Shown: positions 42,365 to 51,625 of the stretch, piece by piece
Layout of the letters: the number at the start of each line of letters is the position of its first letter
Position numbering within the stretch: position 1 is the stretch's first letter
NCBI RefSeq assembly: GCF_937973075.1
Contig: NZ_CALBWL010000024.1
Span: 4,596 to 68,595 of the forward strand
Length of the DNA stretch: 64,000 nt
Direction: 5' to 3'
DNA from: an uncultured Campylobacter sp.
GTDB lineage: Bacteria; Campylobacterota; Campylobacteria; Campylobacterales; Campylobacteraceae
Position numbers and translations under genes: made by a program
The notes under the pieces: generated by a model
Told to the model about the DNA's origin: nothing
Seen by the model: the letters and a program-made list of their open reading frames with translations, nothing else
The model's database searches: none

Positions 42365-43102
42365 TCATCGGCATGGCTTATTCATCACAAAGCCGCAGAA
42401 GCGCCCCGTGACGCCGTCTCTACGGTATGAAAAATGCCGCTCGCTCTCAAAAGTGCAGCGCGGATCAAATTTAACGTTTCGTACTCCCGCAGCTGCGAGC
42501 TCGTCGCGCAGCGCAGCGTTTATATCGAAACACCCCTGCGTTTTGTAGCGCTCAAACTCGCCCAGATCAAGCCCGCCTAGCTCGTAGTTTCGCACCTTGA
42601 TATTCGCGCCTACGAATACCTTCAGCTCCGCAGCGACGCAGCCGAAGCGCTCGCTCATCAAATTTATCGCATTCGTGCAGATCCGCCCTATCACGCCCGC
42701 GCGCCCCGCATGCACCGCGGCAACCACGCCGCGCCGCTCATCGGCAATCAGCACTGGCGAGCAGTCCGCTACCAGCACGCACAGCGCCGCGCCGCGCAAA
42801 TCGGTCACAAGCCCGTCGCAGGGCGGGATTTCATCGATAGCTGCGCGTAAAATTTCAACTTTGTTTGAGTGGATCTGACGCATAAATTTTAAATTTCGCG
42901 GCGCGATACCGAGTGCGGCAGCTAAAATTTCACGATTTTGCGCGACGTTTTGCGGATCATCGCCCACGTGATCTCCTAAATTTAAGCTCGCGTAAGCTCC
43001 GCTGCTTACGCCGCCTTCGCGCGTGCTAAAGCCCGCCAGCACGCCGCGTCCGTCTAATACAAACTCAAGATTTTCTATACAAATTTCGATTTTAGCCATC
43101 AT
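42365..43102 (-). CDS. pgeF: Peptidoglycan editing factor PgeF (YfiH/laccase-domain)
   Basis: 245 residues. Family motifs are MRQIHSNKV (H78), VADCSPVLIAD (C114) and AAVHAGRAGVIG (H131), the conserved metal site, plus FDINAALRDELAAAGV and CTFESERHFSYRRDG. E. coli PgeF removes L-Ser wrongly placed in peptidoglycan stems; related proteins have adenosine deaminase or polyphenol oxidase activity. It starts 7 bases after ribE with no clear ribosome site (GCGGCGC before ATGATG), so it depends on ribE translation. Confidence 0.9.
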   Translation of the reverse strand: MMAKIEICIENLEFVLDGRGVLAGFSTREGGVSSGAYASLNLGDHVGDDPQNVAQNREILAAALGIAPRNLKFMRQIHSNKVEILRAAIDEIPPCDGLVTDLRGAALCVLVADCSPVLIADERRGVVAAVHAGRAGVIGRICTNAINLMSERFGCVAAELKVFVGANIKVRNYELGGLDLGEFERYKTQGCFDINAALRDELAAAGVRNVKFDPRCTFESERHFSYRRDGVTGRFCGFVMNKPCR

Positions 43103-43109
43103 GCGCCGC

Positions 43110-43964
43110 TTAATACAGGCTCAAAATTTTATCTACCGCATCCCACGAAAGCCCCTCTTTTTCGCCCTCAGCGTTCATATCGCGTGCCGCGACAGTATCG
43201 CAACCGACGAGCTGTCCGCCGGCAAAGCCCAGCTGTGCCGCGACGTATCGCGCGAGCAGATCGGTTTCGATATTTACGCGGCGCCCGATTTTGTAGGATC
43301 CAAAGAGTGTATCTTTGAGCGTCAGCGGGATGATCGTAAGGCGAATGGCGCAGCTTTGCGCTCCGCTTTTTAAATTTACGCCCAGTGAGCTCGGATCGCA
43401 AACGGAATTCGAGCTGCTAGAATTTGGCCCGTGCGAGCTTGCGCCGTTAAAATTTGCGCCGCGCAGCTCTTTATGAGTAAAATTTCCGCCGTCAAGACCT
43501 TGGCTGTTAAAATTTCGCCCGGGCGTGCCGCTGCCCTCAAGCACTTCGTTGATCGTTAGGCTCACGCCATCGATCGCCACCGAGCCCTTCGGCGCTAGTA
43601 GCGGCGCTATGTGCAGCGGTGCGCGGATAAAAAAATCGACGCCACTTGCAAGCTTTGAAATTTTATAAATTTCGCCCACGGCATCGACGTGCCCTTGGAT
43701 CAAATGCCCGTCTATGCGATCTCCAATCCGCATCGCAGGCTCGATATGCACAGGTCCGCGCAAGTTTTGTGTGGCGATGACGCGTGCTGTCTCGCTCGAA
43801 AGCTGAACCGCAAATCCGTCCGCAAAAAGCCGCGTCACGCTCAGGCATGCACCATTTACCGCGACGCTATCGCCGAGCGCGGGGCGGTATCTCGCGCGCA
43901 GTCGCAGCGAATCACCGCTAAAGCTCGCGACCTGCGCGATCTCTCTGATCAGTCCGTTAAACAT
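43110..43964 (-). CDS. ribE: Riboflavin synthase alpha chain with an insert in the second barrel
   Basis: 284 residues against a usual 200-215. It dismutates two 6,7-dimethyl-8-ribityllumazine molecules to riboflavin. Both barrels are visible: MFNGLIREIA, DSVAVNGACLSVTRL, LRGPVHIEPAMRIGDRIDGHLIQGHVDAVG, then KGSVAIDGVSLTINEV. An insert (about 142-205; SGTPGRNFNSQGLDGGNF, NSSSSNSV) interrupts the second barrel. The sequence then resumes with CAIRLTIIPLTLKDTLFGSYKIGRRVNIETDLLARYV, where the family expects it. The insert DNA is 43350-43541. If it folds as a loop between strands, the enzyme can still work. Confidence 0.92.
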   Translation of the reverse strand: MFNGLIREIAQVASFSGDSLRLRARYRPALGDSVAVNGACLSVTRLFADGFAVQLSSETARVIATQNLRGPVHIEPAMRIGDRIDGHLIQGHVDAVGEIYKISKLASGVDFFIRAPLHIAPLLAPKGSVAIDGVSLTINEVLEGSGTPGRNFNSQGLDGGNFTHKELRGANFNGASSHGPNSSSSNSVCDPSSLGVNLKSGAQSCAIRLTIIPLTLKDTLFGSYKIGRRVNIETDLLARYVAAQLGFAGGQLVGCDTVAARDMNAEGEKEGLSWDAVDKILSLY

Positions 43965-44030
43965 TATGAGCCTTTGGAATTTTTACGTGATATTAGCGTA
44001 GAATTTTGAAATTTAAGGTTAAGCGAAGCT

Positions 44031-44051
44031 CGGCGAGCGCGAAGCCCGCCG
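44031..44051 (-). terminator. Hairpin after the cytochrome c gene (possible terminator)
   Basis: CGGCGGGC, a 5-base TTCGC loop and GCTCGCCG pair as an 8-bp stem in the transcript, just beyond the cytochrome stop codon. No T tract follows directly, so termination is uncertain. Confidence 0.4.
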
Positions 44052-44066
44052 AATGAAGTTTTGAAA

Positions 44067-44387
44067 TTATTTTTTAGAGACGATGAAATCGGCTAGCGCT
44101 TCGATCGATTCGTCGTTAAGCGAAGCTGCTTGACCTTTCATAACACCCATCATGCCAAATTTTCCCTTGCCTTCGCCCAAGCTGCCGTCTTTGTAGCCTT
44201 TTAGGCTAGCGATGATATCTTCCTTGCTTAAGGTGTTTAGCGCAGGTACTTTGCCGCCAAGATAAGGCTTCTCGGCGTTAGCTCCATGACAGGCCACGCA
44301 TTTTTTATATAAAGTAGCGCCGTCAGCGGCGAATACACTCGAACTAAACGCCGCAACCGCAGCACATGCAATAAGAACTTTTTCCAT
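44067..44387 (-). CDS. Periplasmic class I cytochrome c (c553-like)
   Basis: 106 residues with a signal peptide cleaved after residue 20 (SSSVFA). The haem site is CVACH at 30-34. FGMMGVMKG in the C-terminal half supplies the likely axial Met. Small cytochromes of this kind carry electrons from the bc1 complex to cbb3 oxidase or peroxidases in Campylobacter. The start has AAAGGATAGGA before ATG. It is single, with RAATTY-dense DNA upstream. Confidence 0.93.
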   Translation of the reverse strand: MEKVLIACAAVAAFSSSVFAADGATLYKKCVACHGANAEKPYLGGKVPALNTLSKEDIIASLKGYKDGSLGEGKGKFGMMGVMKGQAASLNDESIEALADFIVSKK

Positions 44388-44666
44388 TCCTATCCTTTCT
44401 TTTTAAATTGTGGGTGCAGTATAATCAAAATTTAGTAAATTTCGGCTAAATTTTTGCAATTTGCGCTAAAGAGGCGAAATTCTATCTACTGCGAACTTTA
44501 GCGTAGGGGCTTGAAGCGGAATTTGCGCTGTAAAATTTTAAGCGAATTTCGCCTTGCCACTTAAATTTCAATCGTAGAATTTCGTGGCAAAATCCTAAGG
44601 CGGAATTTCATCTAGACGCCAAATTCCATCGCGAAGTTCTGCGTAGAATTTTAAAATTTCGCCTCT
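44388..44666. other. Intergenic, extreme density of RAATTY words
   Basis: Between 44401 and 44670 I count 13 occurrences of RAATTY (AAATTT, GAATTT, AAATTC), spaced about 15-30 bases. Chance at this base composition would give less than one. No gene. Confidence 0.6.
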
Positions 44667-46220
44667 TTACTTTATGCGCGAAATTTCGCCTTTTTGCATC
44701 TTATAAATTTTATCTGCGGCGCCGAAGTATTTATCATCGTGCGAGATCGCAAAGATCGTGTATCCGCGCGATTTCAGCTCGGGCAAAATCCGCTCGTAAA
44801 ACTCCGCGCGAAACTGCGGATCGAGATCGGCCGCAAACTCATCGAGCATCAAAAATTTTCGCCCGTCCATCAGCACACTTACGAGCGCCAAACGCTTGCG
44901 CTGCCCGCTAGATAGGCTCGTGGTGCTAAATTTAGCCCCCTTTAGCTCAACCTTATCCTTCAGGTGCGTAAGCGCTAGCCACTCGCGCGCGATGTCCGGA
45001 TCGCCAGTAGCGTAGTCGAAAAGATAAAAATCGCTGAAAACCGCGCTTATGTTGTTGCTGTAGGCGCGCAGATCAGAGGGTTTAAGAGCCGCGCCGTCGG
45101 CTAAAATTTCGCCCGCTTGCGGCGTATAAAGGCCCGCTAAAATCATAAAAAGCGTCGATTTTCCGCTGCCGTTTTCGCCGATTAAAAACACCGTCTCGCC
45201 CGCATTTAGCTGTAAGTTTACCCCTTTGATGCCGAATTTCCCGTCGGGATACGAAAAGCCCACGTCTTTAAGCTCCAGGCTGCGCCACGGCTGCATTTGC
45301 GCAAACTCAAAGCCCTGCACGAATGGGTCTAAATTTAACTCATTGATCTTTGCGTAGGCGATCTTGGCGCGCAGCACGCTAGGAAGCGAGAATATGAGCA
45401 TCATCAAAGGCGCGCGCAAAAAAAGCACCGTAAGCGCGATCGTTACGGCGTTTGCAAGCTCCGCTTTGCCGCCGCTAAGCCCGAAATAAAGCACAAATCC
45501 CACCGCGCCGAGCATCATTACGTTCATAAAATTGCTCGCAAACGCGCCGTAGACCTCGGCTTGCAGCGAGCTTTGGCGTAAATTTTGCGCGTTGGGCAAA
45601 AAGTCGTTTTCGTATAGGCTCTTTGCTTTGGCTAGGCTTAGCGACAGCTCCTTGTGCCCCTCGATCGCCGCGGCGTAGTTTTTATACAAAACGTCCTCAT
45701 TTTGGCGATACAGATCGTAATTTTGCATGACCTTTTTCATCAAAAAATGGTTGAATATCATCAGCGCGCCGATCCAGACGAATAAAAACGCAAACATCAT
45801 AGGCGCGATGTACAGCACGTAGATGCCGCAAAATAGCACGATCATCGCGCCTTGAATGAGCTCTGAGATGCGCATAAAGCCCTCGGTCAAGCGCGAAATA
45901 TCGCTGGAGAGGGACGCAAGCAGGTTCGCCTTCGACGCAGCCTCGATGCGCTCGAACTTCGTATCGATGATCTGCTTGATGATCTTGGTGCGCAGATCGA
46001 ATACGAAGTCGTTTTCCATCTTGCAAAGCATGATGCGGCTTAGCACCGAAAGCAGCAGAAATATCGCCAAGAGTGCAAAAAATAGCGCGATGATGCGCCC
46101 GCCTCTTTCGGCGCCGTCAAGTAGATATTTATTGATAAAGCTTAAAATCAAGATCCCCGAGCCGCTGTAGATCGCGTTTAGCGCGAGCATCGCGAGGATT
46201 TGTTTGGTATATTTTTTCAT
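44667..46220 (-). CDS. ABC exporter, permease fused to ATPase (YojI/SyrD-type)
   Basis: 517 residues from ATG at 46220, which has GGGGCG upstream; a TTG five codons earlier is the alternative. Six membrane segments (about 10-300) form an ABC type-1 exporter domain. The ATPase has GENGSGKST, signature LSSGQRKR (unusual SSGQ), Walker B FLMLDEFAADLD with the catalytic Glu, and AISHD. The LDEFAADLDPQFR form and lack of a peptidase domain match the YojI/SyrD cyclic-peptide or siderophore exporter group. The substrate is unknown and no biosynthetic genes adjoin it. Confidence 0.85.
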   Translation of the reverse strand: MKKYTKQILAMLALNAIYSGSGILILSFINKYLLDGAERGGRIIALFFALLAIFLLLSVLSRIMLCKMENDFVFDLRTKIIKQIIDTKFERIEAASKANLLASLSSDISRLTEGFMRISELIQGAMIVLFCGIYVLYIAPMMFAFLFVWIGALMIFNHFLMKKVMQNYDLYRQNEDVLYKNYAAAIEGHKELSLSLAKAKSLYENDFLPNAQNLRQSSLQAEVYGAFASNFMNVMMLGAVGFVLYFGLSGGKAELANAVTIALTVLFLRAPLMMLIFSLPSVLRAKIAYAKINELNLDPFVQGFEFAQMQPWRSLELKDVGFSYPDGKFGIKGVNLQLNAGETVFLIGENGSGKSTLFMILAGLYTPQAGEILADGAALKPSDLRAYSNNISAVFSDFYLFDYATGDPDIAREWLALTHLKDKVELKGAKFSTTSLSSGQRKRLALVSVLMDGRKFLMLDEFAADLDPQFRAEFYERILPELKSRGYTIFAISHDDKYFGAADKIYKMQKGEISRIK

Positions 46221-46538
46221 CTTTCGCCCCAACAAAATTTGAGCGCAATTGTGGCAAAATTCGCTTGAAAAAACGGTTAAATTTTAAATCCGTTCTCATT
46301 TCGCGAATAAAATTTTACCCGGGACGCGCAAAATTCCGCCGCCAATCTGCGCGGGATTGAGCGGCAAGCCCGCGTGAAATTTCATCGCGAATCTGCGTTA
46401 AATTTCATTTTAATCACGCACCTTTTGCAGAGCATACGCGCTGTCGTTTATATAACGTAATTCTGCGCAAAGCAACGCGCAAAAACAAAATTTACCGCAA
46501 GTACGTTAAATTTTACCTTCTCACGCCAGACGCGCAGC
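46221..46538. other. Intergenic, RAATTY-rich
   Basis: About 320 bases with repeated AAATTTT, AAAATTCCGCC and GAAATTTCATC words. No gene or terminator was recognised. Confidence 0.45.
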
Positions 46539-48413
46539 TTATTTCAAGCCAAAATTTTGCTTGATGTAAATGTGCAAAATATCGATCGCGGCGGGCGTTA
46601 CGCCGCTGATCTCGCTCGCGGCAAAAAGCGTCGGCGGCGCAAAGCGATTTAGCTTCTGCACGATCTCGTTGCTAAGCCCTCCGATCTTGCTAAAATCGAT
46701 CTGCGGCGGGATCGCGACGCCCAGCAGCCCCTTCATCCTCTCGACCTCGGCGCGCTGCATCGCGATGTAGAAATGATACTTGCACTGCGTTAAAATTTCA
46801 TCCAAAACCTCATCGCTAAAACTCTCAAAATGCGGCACCAGAGCAAGCAAGCTCGCCTTTGAAAAGCCGCTTTTGGCTACAATTTTTTGCAAGCTGCAGC
46901 TTTGCGAAATGGGCCCTGCGCCGATACTTTGTAGCAGGCTAAGCGTCTGTTTCGAAGGGGTAATCTGCGTTTTTAGCAAAAATTCCATTCCGCTCTGCGC
47001 GTCGTGCTTAAACTTGCGCGCCCGCTCGTAGCTCGCCTCGTCTAAAAGCCCGATCTCGCGGCCGTATTCGCTTAGACGCAGCACGGCGTTACCCTCGCGC
47101 AGCAGCAGGCGAAATTCCGCGCGCGAAGTAAACATTCGGTAGGGCTCATTCGTGCCCTTGGTAACCAGATCGTCGATCAAAACGCCGATATACGCCTCAT
47201 CCCTACGCAAAATCAAAGGCTGCCGCCCGCGCAAATCAAGCACGGCGTTGATGCCCGCCATCAGCCCCTGCGCCGCGGCTTCTTCGTAGCCGGTGGTGCC
47301 GTTGATCTGGCCTGCCAAAAACAGCCCGCGGATCTTTTTGGTATCGAGGCTGTGTTTAAGCTCGGTAGGATCGATAAAATCGTACTCGATCGCATATCCG
47401 GGGCGGACGATTTTAGCATTTTCAAAGCCCCTGATCGTGCGCAGAAACGCAATCTGCACGTCGTAAGGAAGGCTCGTAGAAAGGCCGTTTACGTAATACT
47501 CCGTAGCCTCGCGCGTCTGCGGCTCGACGAAGACGTGGTGGCGGTCGCGATTTGGAAATTCATAAATTTTAGTCTCGATGCTAGGGCAGTAGCGCGGGCC
47601 GGTGCTTGAAATTTGCCCCGTAAACATCGGCGCGCGGGCGAAATTTTCGCGGATGATCTCGTGCGTGCGCTCGTTCGTATAAGCGATGAAGCAAGCAAGC
47701 TGCTTCGGCGCAAAATCTTTGCTGCGGAAGCTGAAAGGGCGCGGATCCGCGTCGCCGTCTTGGCGCTCAAGTACGCTAAAATCGATCGTCTTAGCATCGA
47801 TCCTTGGGCAGGTGCCCGTCTTTAGCCGCCCCATTTGCAGACCCAAGCTTCGCAGCGACTCGGCTAGCTCGACGCTTGCTAGCTCGCCCACGCGCCCCGC
47901 TTGCAGCTTGTTTTCGCCCACGTGAATTAGCCCGTTTAAAAAAGTACCGGCGGTGATTATCAGACGCTCGGTCTCATAAACGTTGCCAAGATGGGTCTTA
48001 ACGCCGCAAACGCTCGGAACGCCATCCTGCTCGCAGGTTAAAATTTCGCTCGCGATCTCTTGGCTTACATCCAGCCCCTGCGTGTTTAGCAGCAAATTTC
48101 GCATGTAGATGCGGTATTCGTCCATATCGATCTGAGCGCGCGAACCGCGCACGGCTGGACCCTTGCTCTCGTTTAAAATTCTAAACTGCAGCCCGCACGC
48201 ATCCGCCGCAAGCCCCATTTGACCACCCAGTGCATCGATCTCCTTTACTAGATGCCCCTTAGCAAGGCCGCCGATTGCGGGGTTACAGCTCGCAGCGCCG
48301 ATCTGCTCGGCTAAGATCGTAATTAGCAGCGTCTTTGCGCCCATTTTTGCGGCGGCTAAGCTCGCCTCGATACCAGCGTGCCCGCCACCCACAACGATAA
48401 CGTCGTATTTCAT
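46539..48413 (-). CDS. mnmG: tRNA uridine-5-carboxymethylaminomethyl modification enzyme MnmG (GidA)
   Basis: 624 residues of normal length. With MnmE it installs cmnm5 at U34 of several tRNAs. The FAD dinucleotide fold is VIVVGGGHAGIEASLAAAKMGAKTLL. Family blocks CNPAIGGLAKGHLVKEIDALGGQMG, RGSRAQIDMDEYR, GTFLNGLIHVGE, FAGQINGTTGYEEAAAQGL-type and RMFTSRAEFRLLLREGNA are all present. AAAGGTAAAAA precedes the ATG. It is divergent from bioB. Confidence 0.97.
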   Translation of the reverse strand: MKYDVIVVGGGHAGIEASLAAAKMGAKTLLITILAEQIGAASCNPAIGGLAKGHLVKEIDALGGQMGLAADACGLQFRILNESKGPAVRGSRAQIDMDEYRIYMRNLLLNTQGLDVSQEIASEILTCEQDGVPSVCGVKTHLGNVYETERLIITAGTFLNGLIHVGENKLQAGRVGELASVELAESLRSLGLQMGRLKTGTCPRIDAKTIDFSVLERQDGDADPRPFSFRSKDFAPKQLACFIAYTNERTHEIIRENFARAPMFTGQISSTGPRYCPSIETKIYEFPNRDRHHVFVEPQTREATEYYVNGLSTSLPYDVQIAFLRTIRGFENAKIVRPGYAIEYDFIDPTELKHSLDTKKIRGLFLAGQINGTTGYEEAAAQGLMAGINAVLDLRGRQPLILRRDEAYIGVLIDDLVTKGTNEPYRMFTSRAEFRLLLREGNAVLRLSEYGREIGLLDEASYERARKFKHDAQSGMEFLLKTQITPSKQTLSLLQSIGAGPISQSCSLQKIVAKSGFSKASLLALVPHFESFSDEVLDEILTQCKYHFYIAMQRAEVERMKGLLGVAIPPQIDFSKIGGLSNEIVQKLNRFAPPTLFAASEISGVTPAAIDILHIYIKQNFGLK

Positions 48414-48741
48414 TTTTTACCTTTAAATTTAAAGCCGCATTTTAGCCAAAATAAAATTTCAAAACGATAAATCGCGCGCAGATTTCGCAGATAGCGGCTC
48501 GATATGTATTTTCATACGCGTAAAATTTTACCGCGCCGCGACTTTTAAGTGATTTTAATTTGCGTCGCCGAAGCGCACAGACAAACCGTCCGCAAAAGCT
48601 ACGGCACAAAATCGGCGCGCAAAGGGCATAAAATTCCGCGCAAAATTTTTAGCGGAAAATTCCTATGCCAAAATTTCGCGCTCGAGCTTTGCTTTAAATT
48701 TAGCGTTGTATAATTACGCATTTTTTCAAAAAGGCTAAGTA
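48414..48741. other. Divergent intergenic region mnmG/bioB
   Basis: About 330 bases with RAATTY words and the bioB promoter at its right end. No open frame of note. Confidence 0.45.
48709..48714 (+). promoter_or_regulatory. -10 element (TATAAT) for bioB
   Basis: GCGTTGTATAATTACG lies 28 bases before the TTG start of bioB. A start site near 48721 would give a leader of about 20 bases, with AAGGCT as ribosome site. No BirA-type operator was evident. Confidence 0.6.
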
Positions 48742-49731
48742 TTGATAGACAAATTTTATATTTCCGAGCTGAAAGATCGCGTGATAGGCGGCTGCGAGAT
48801 TGCAAAGCAGCAGGCGCTAGAGCTGGCGCGATGCGAGGATTTGGGCGCGCTTTTTGCGGCGGCGGATGAGATCAGGCGCGCTTTTTGCGGCGATAAATTC
48901 AATCTCTGCACGATCATAAACGTAAAATCGGGGCGCTGTAGCGAGGACTGCAAATACTGCGCGCAGTCGGCGCATTTTAACACGGGCTGCGAGACTTACG
49001 GAATTTTGAGCGAACAGCAGGTGCTAAGCGCCGCGCTTGCAAACGAAGCCGAGCAGACGCACCGCTTCTCGCTCGTCGCCAGCGGGCGCGGAATTTCTCA
49101 AAAAAACTCCGATCTAGGGGCATACTGCGAGATCTATGAGCGGCTGCGAAGTAAGACGCGGCTGCATCTGTGCGCCTCGCTGGGAATCGCCTCAAAGCCC
49201 GCGCTAGCGCTGCTTAAAGCTAGCGGCGTGCAGACCTATCATCACAATCTCGAGACTTCGCGCAAATTTTATCCGCAGATCTGCACGACGCACAGCTACG
49301 ACGACCGCATTCAAACTATCGAGAATTGCCGCGCCGTAGGGCTTGACGTATGTAGCGGCGGGATTTTCGGGCTGGGCGAGGGTATGGAGGATCGCATCGA
49401 TATGGCACTGCAGCTGCGAGAGCTGGGCGTTAGCTCCGTGCCGATCAATATCCTGACCCCGATCAAAGGCACTCCGCTGCAAAACGCCGCACCGCTAGCG
49501 CACGATGAAATTTTAAAATCGATCGCAATCTACCGCTTCATCTTGCCGCGCGCGTATCTGCGTTTCGCAGGCGGCAGACGGAATTTGGGTGAGCATGTGC
49601 GCACGGCGCTTGGATGCGGCATCAACTCGGCGCTTACGGGCAATTTCCTAACCACCACCGGCGATAGCATCGCAAGCGACAAAGCGCTTGTGGCGCAGTG
49701 CGGGTTCGACCTCGCAAAGGGCGCAGATTAG
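48742..49731 (+). CDS. bioB: Biotin synthase (BioB)
   Basis: 329 residues with a TTG start at 48742 preceded by AAGGCTAAG. This radical SAM enzyme inserts sulfur into dethiobiotin. The 4Fe-4S cluster cysteines are C66, C70 and C73 (CSEDCKYCAQS). Downstream blocks YHHNLETSRKFYPQICTTHSYDDRIQTI and CSGGIFGLGEGMEDRIDMALQLRELGV are diagnostic, and LRFAGGRRNLGEH carries the active-site Arg. Other bio genes are not in the window. Confidence 0.95.
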   Translation: MIDKFYISELKDRVIGGCEIAKQQALELARCEDLGALFAAADEIRRAFCGDKFNLCTIINVKSGRCSEDCKYCAQSAHFNTGCETYGILSEQQVLSAALANEAEQTHRFSLVASGRGISQKNSDLGAYCEIYERLRSKTRLHLCASLGIASKPALALLKASGVQTYHHNLETSRKFYPQICTTHSYDDRIQTIENCRAVGLDVCSGGIFGLGEGMEDRIDMALQLRELGVSSVPINILTPIKGTPLQNAAPLAHDEILKSIAIYRFILPRAYLRFAGGRRNLGEHVRTALGCGINSALTGNFLTTTGDSIASDKALVAQCGFDLAKGAD

Positions 49732-49770
49732 CGGCTGCGGGGAATTAAAGATAAAATTTAAGAGGCGGCT

Positions 49771-50196
49771 ATGAAGTTAAAATTTTTCCTTGCCCTTATT
49801 TTGGTCGTCTTGCTTGGCGGTTGCTCGCTACTCTCACAGGACGACGAGGAGGCTCCATTCTTGGCGGACGCGAGCAGATGCGACGTCGCAAGCCCGCTAA
49901 GCAAGGAGCAGCCAAACCGCTGCGCGAAGCGGCAAAAAATTGACGCCGAAGTCGCGCGAGCGGAGCAAGAACAGGCAGTGTCGCGAGACACGTTTAATTC
50001 ATTCAAGGAGAATAGCGCGCAAGCTCAGCAAATAGCGCAAGAGCAATATATTGCCGCGCGGCAAAGCCTAATGCAACAGCAATCGCAGCAGCAACTGGAG
50101 CAGATGCAGCAGCGGCAAAATATGAGAAATTTGCAAAACGAACAAAACTGGAACAGGCTGCGTAATCTTGAAAATATAAGCAGCGGCGGGATTTAG
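49771..50196 (+). CDS. Gln-rich lipoprotein, hypothetical
   Basis: 141 residues. The lipoprotein signal MKLKFFLALILVVLLGGC has lipobox LGGC with Cys at 18. The mature part starts SLLSQDDEEAPF and becomes a Gln-rich coiled-coil-like helix (QQSQQQLEQMQQRQNMRNLQ). It is probably an envelope protein. No family is recognised. GAGGCGGCT precedes the ATG. It follows bioB by 39 bases and may share its transcript. Confidence 0.75.
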   Translation: MKLKFFLALILVVLLGGCSLLSQDDEEAPFLADASRCDVASPLSKEQPNRCAKRQKIDAEVARAEQEQAVSRDTFNSFKENSAQAQQIAQEQYIAARQSLMQQQSQQQLEQMQQRQNMRNLQNEQNWNRLRNLENISSGGI

Positions 50197-50457
50197 CCGC
50201 AAGCGCTAGCTAAATTTATAAAACGCGTAAAATTTAGATGCGAGAGCTTTAGAGGCTGCGGCGAAATTTTGAAATTTAATTTAGCCAAGATTTAAAGGAA
50301 TTTTTGAGCCAAATTTCGCCAAGAAATTTATGTAGCAAAATTTAATTTATCTGCTTTATCTGCGGCGCGCCAAATCACAAAGCTGGCACAGCGATGAAAT
50401 TTTAATCAAGACGAAGCCTGGTCGTATTGATCCGCATTTGCCGCCGAATTTTAAAAT

Positions 50458-51048
50458 TTATTTCACCGGCACTTCAAATCCTACCTCTATCTGCGGCCAC
50501 GTCTTTTTGCCGTGAAGCCCCTGGATCACCTTGTCCGCGGCGAATTTATCGAAGGCTTCTTTGACGTCAAAGTCGTTTTGCAGATCGATCTGCCCCATCG
50601 CGACGAGCTTGCCGCCTTTGATCTCGTATTTGAGCGCGACCTCTTTTGAGGCGCCGTTGAAGTTTATTAATGCGTTCGCAGTGCCGCTCGTATCGTCGCC
50701 CGCGACGGACACGATCTTACCGCTGACCTTTTGCGTCGTAAGCAGCGCGAAAAATTTACTCTTTACGTTGTTATCGCGCACGACGTTTTTGCCAGTATCG
50801 ATCGAGCTCAGATCAAACTCCACGCTCGCATCCTGCAGGATTTCCGCCACGCTACCGCTAGTTTTTGCGAAGCTAAATTTCGCGTCTTTAAAGGTAGCCG
50901 GCGCGCCGCTTTCCGGCACCCTGATCTTACTAGCCATCTTATAAGAGATAAAATCGATTCTAGCGGCATCTGCGTCGATTTGCAAGGCGCCGCACGAAGC
51001 CCACATAAATAGCGCAACGGCGCAAAGCGATAAAGATAACTTTTTCAT
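50458..51048 (-). CDS. YceI family periplasmic lipid-binding-like protein
   Basis: 196 residues with a signal peptide (MKKLSLSLCAVALFMWASCG). The mature lipocalin-like domain opens LQIDADAARIDFISYKMASKIRVPESGAPATFKDAKF. It includes ASVEFDLSSIDTGKNVVRDNNVKSKFFAL, the YceI core. Family members bind polyisoprenoids and are induced by stress or bound to respiratory quinone chemistry. AAAGGATTGCA precedes the ATG. It is alone on its strand. Confidence 0.9.
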   Translation of the reverse strand: MKKLSLSLCAVALFMWASCGALQIDADAARIDFISYKMASKIRVPESGAPATFKDAKFSFAKTSGSVAEILQDASVEFDLSSIDTGKNVVRDNNVKSKFFALLTTQKVSGKIVSVAGDDTSGTANALINFNGASKEVALKYEIKGGKLVAMGQIDLQNDFDVKEAFDKFAADKVIQGLHGKKTWPQIEVGFEVPVK

Positions 51049-51214
51049 TGCAATCCTTTACGATGGAATGAACCAAATTATCAAACATTCCGCCTTAAAA
51101 TTCTATTAAATAAGATATTGGCTAAAAAATACTTTTAAATTTTGAAATTTAGAAAAACAAACGACCTTTAAAGGCGATATGCGATTGGAATACGATGATT
51201 GTAAAGTTTGAAAA

Positions 51215-51289
51215 TGGTGACCCACAGGAGATTTGAACTCCTGTTACCGGCGTGAGAGGCCAGCGTCCTAACCACTAGACGAGTGGGCC
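51215..51289 (-). tRNA. tRNA-Glu (anticodon CUC)
   Basis: A 75-base cloverleaf on the minus strand, CCA encoded. Acceptor GGCCCAC pairs with GTGGGTC. The D arm is GTC/GAC. The anticodon stem CTGGC/GCCGG holds loop CTCTCAC with CUC at 34-36, reading GAG. The T arm CAGGAGTTCAAATCTCCTG is normal. TATTAT at 51306-51311 is a plausible -10. The gene is isolated. Confidence 0.9.
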
Positions 51290-51625
51290 GTGAAATTGAA
51301 AATGGGATAATAGCGAAGTGTATATAAATTTTGGATTAAATTATATATTTTCGGCAAAAATAACGCAAAATAAAATTTCATAAGCCCTATGAAATGCCGC
51401 TTTAGGCGTAGGCAACTTTATTTTAGCTTCCAGCGCGACGGATCTAATATGGATGACAAATTAAATTTAGCCCGCACCACGATTCTATCGATATCAAAGT
51501 AAAATTTTATGCCTTAAATTTAGCACTTCTTTCAAAAATAAAATCCAAAATTTTGATATAAATTTATTTTATCTTAAACTTTTTTTGCATAAAATCACCG
51601 CCAAATTTTACTCGAAAGGTACGCT
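51290..51625. other. Intergenic and leader region of the cystine-type ABC operon
   Basis: About 335 bases, AT-rich. The left part holds the tRNA promoter. The right part carries the operon promoter at about 51590 and the 5' end of its leader. No further gene was recognised. Confidence 0.5.
51590..51595 (+). promoter_or_regulatory. -10 element (TAAAAT) for the cystine-type ABC operon
   Basis: CTTTTTTTGCATAAAATCACCG shows a T-rich lead, TG and TAAAAT in the Campylobacter sigma-70 style. Transcription would begin near 51602, about 24 bases before the leader ORF and 200 bases before the first transporter gene. Confidence 0.55.
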
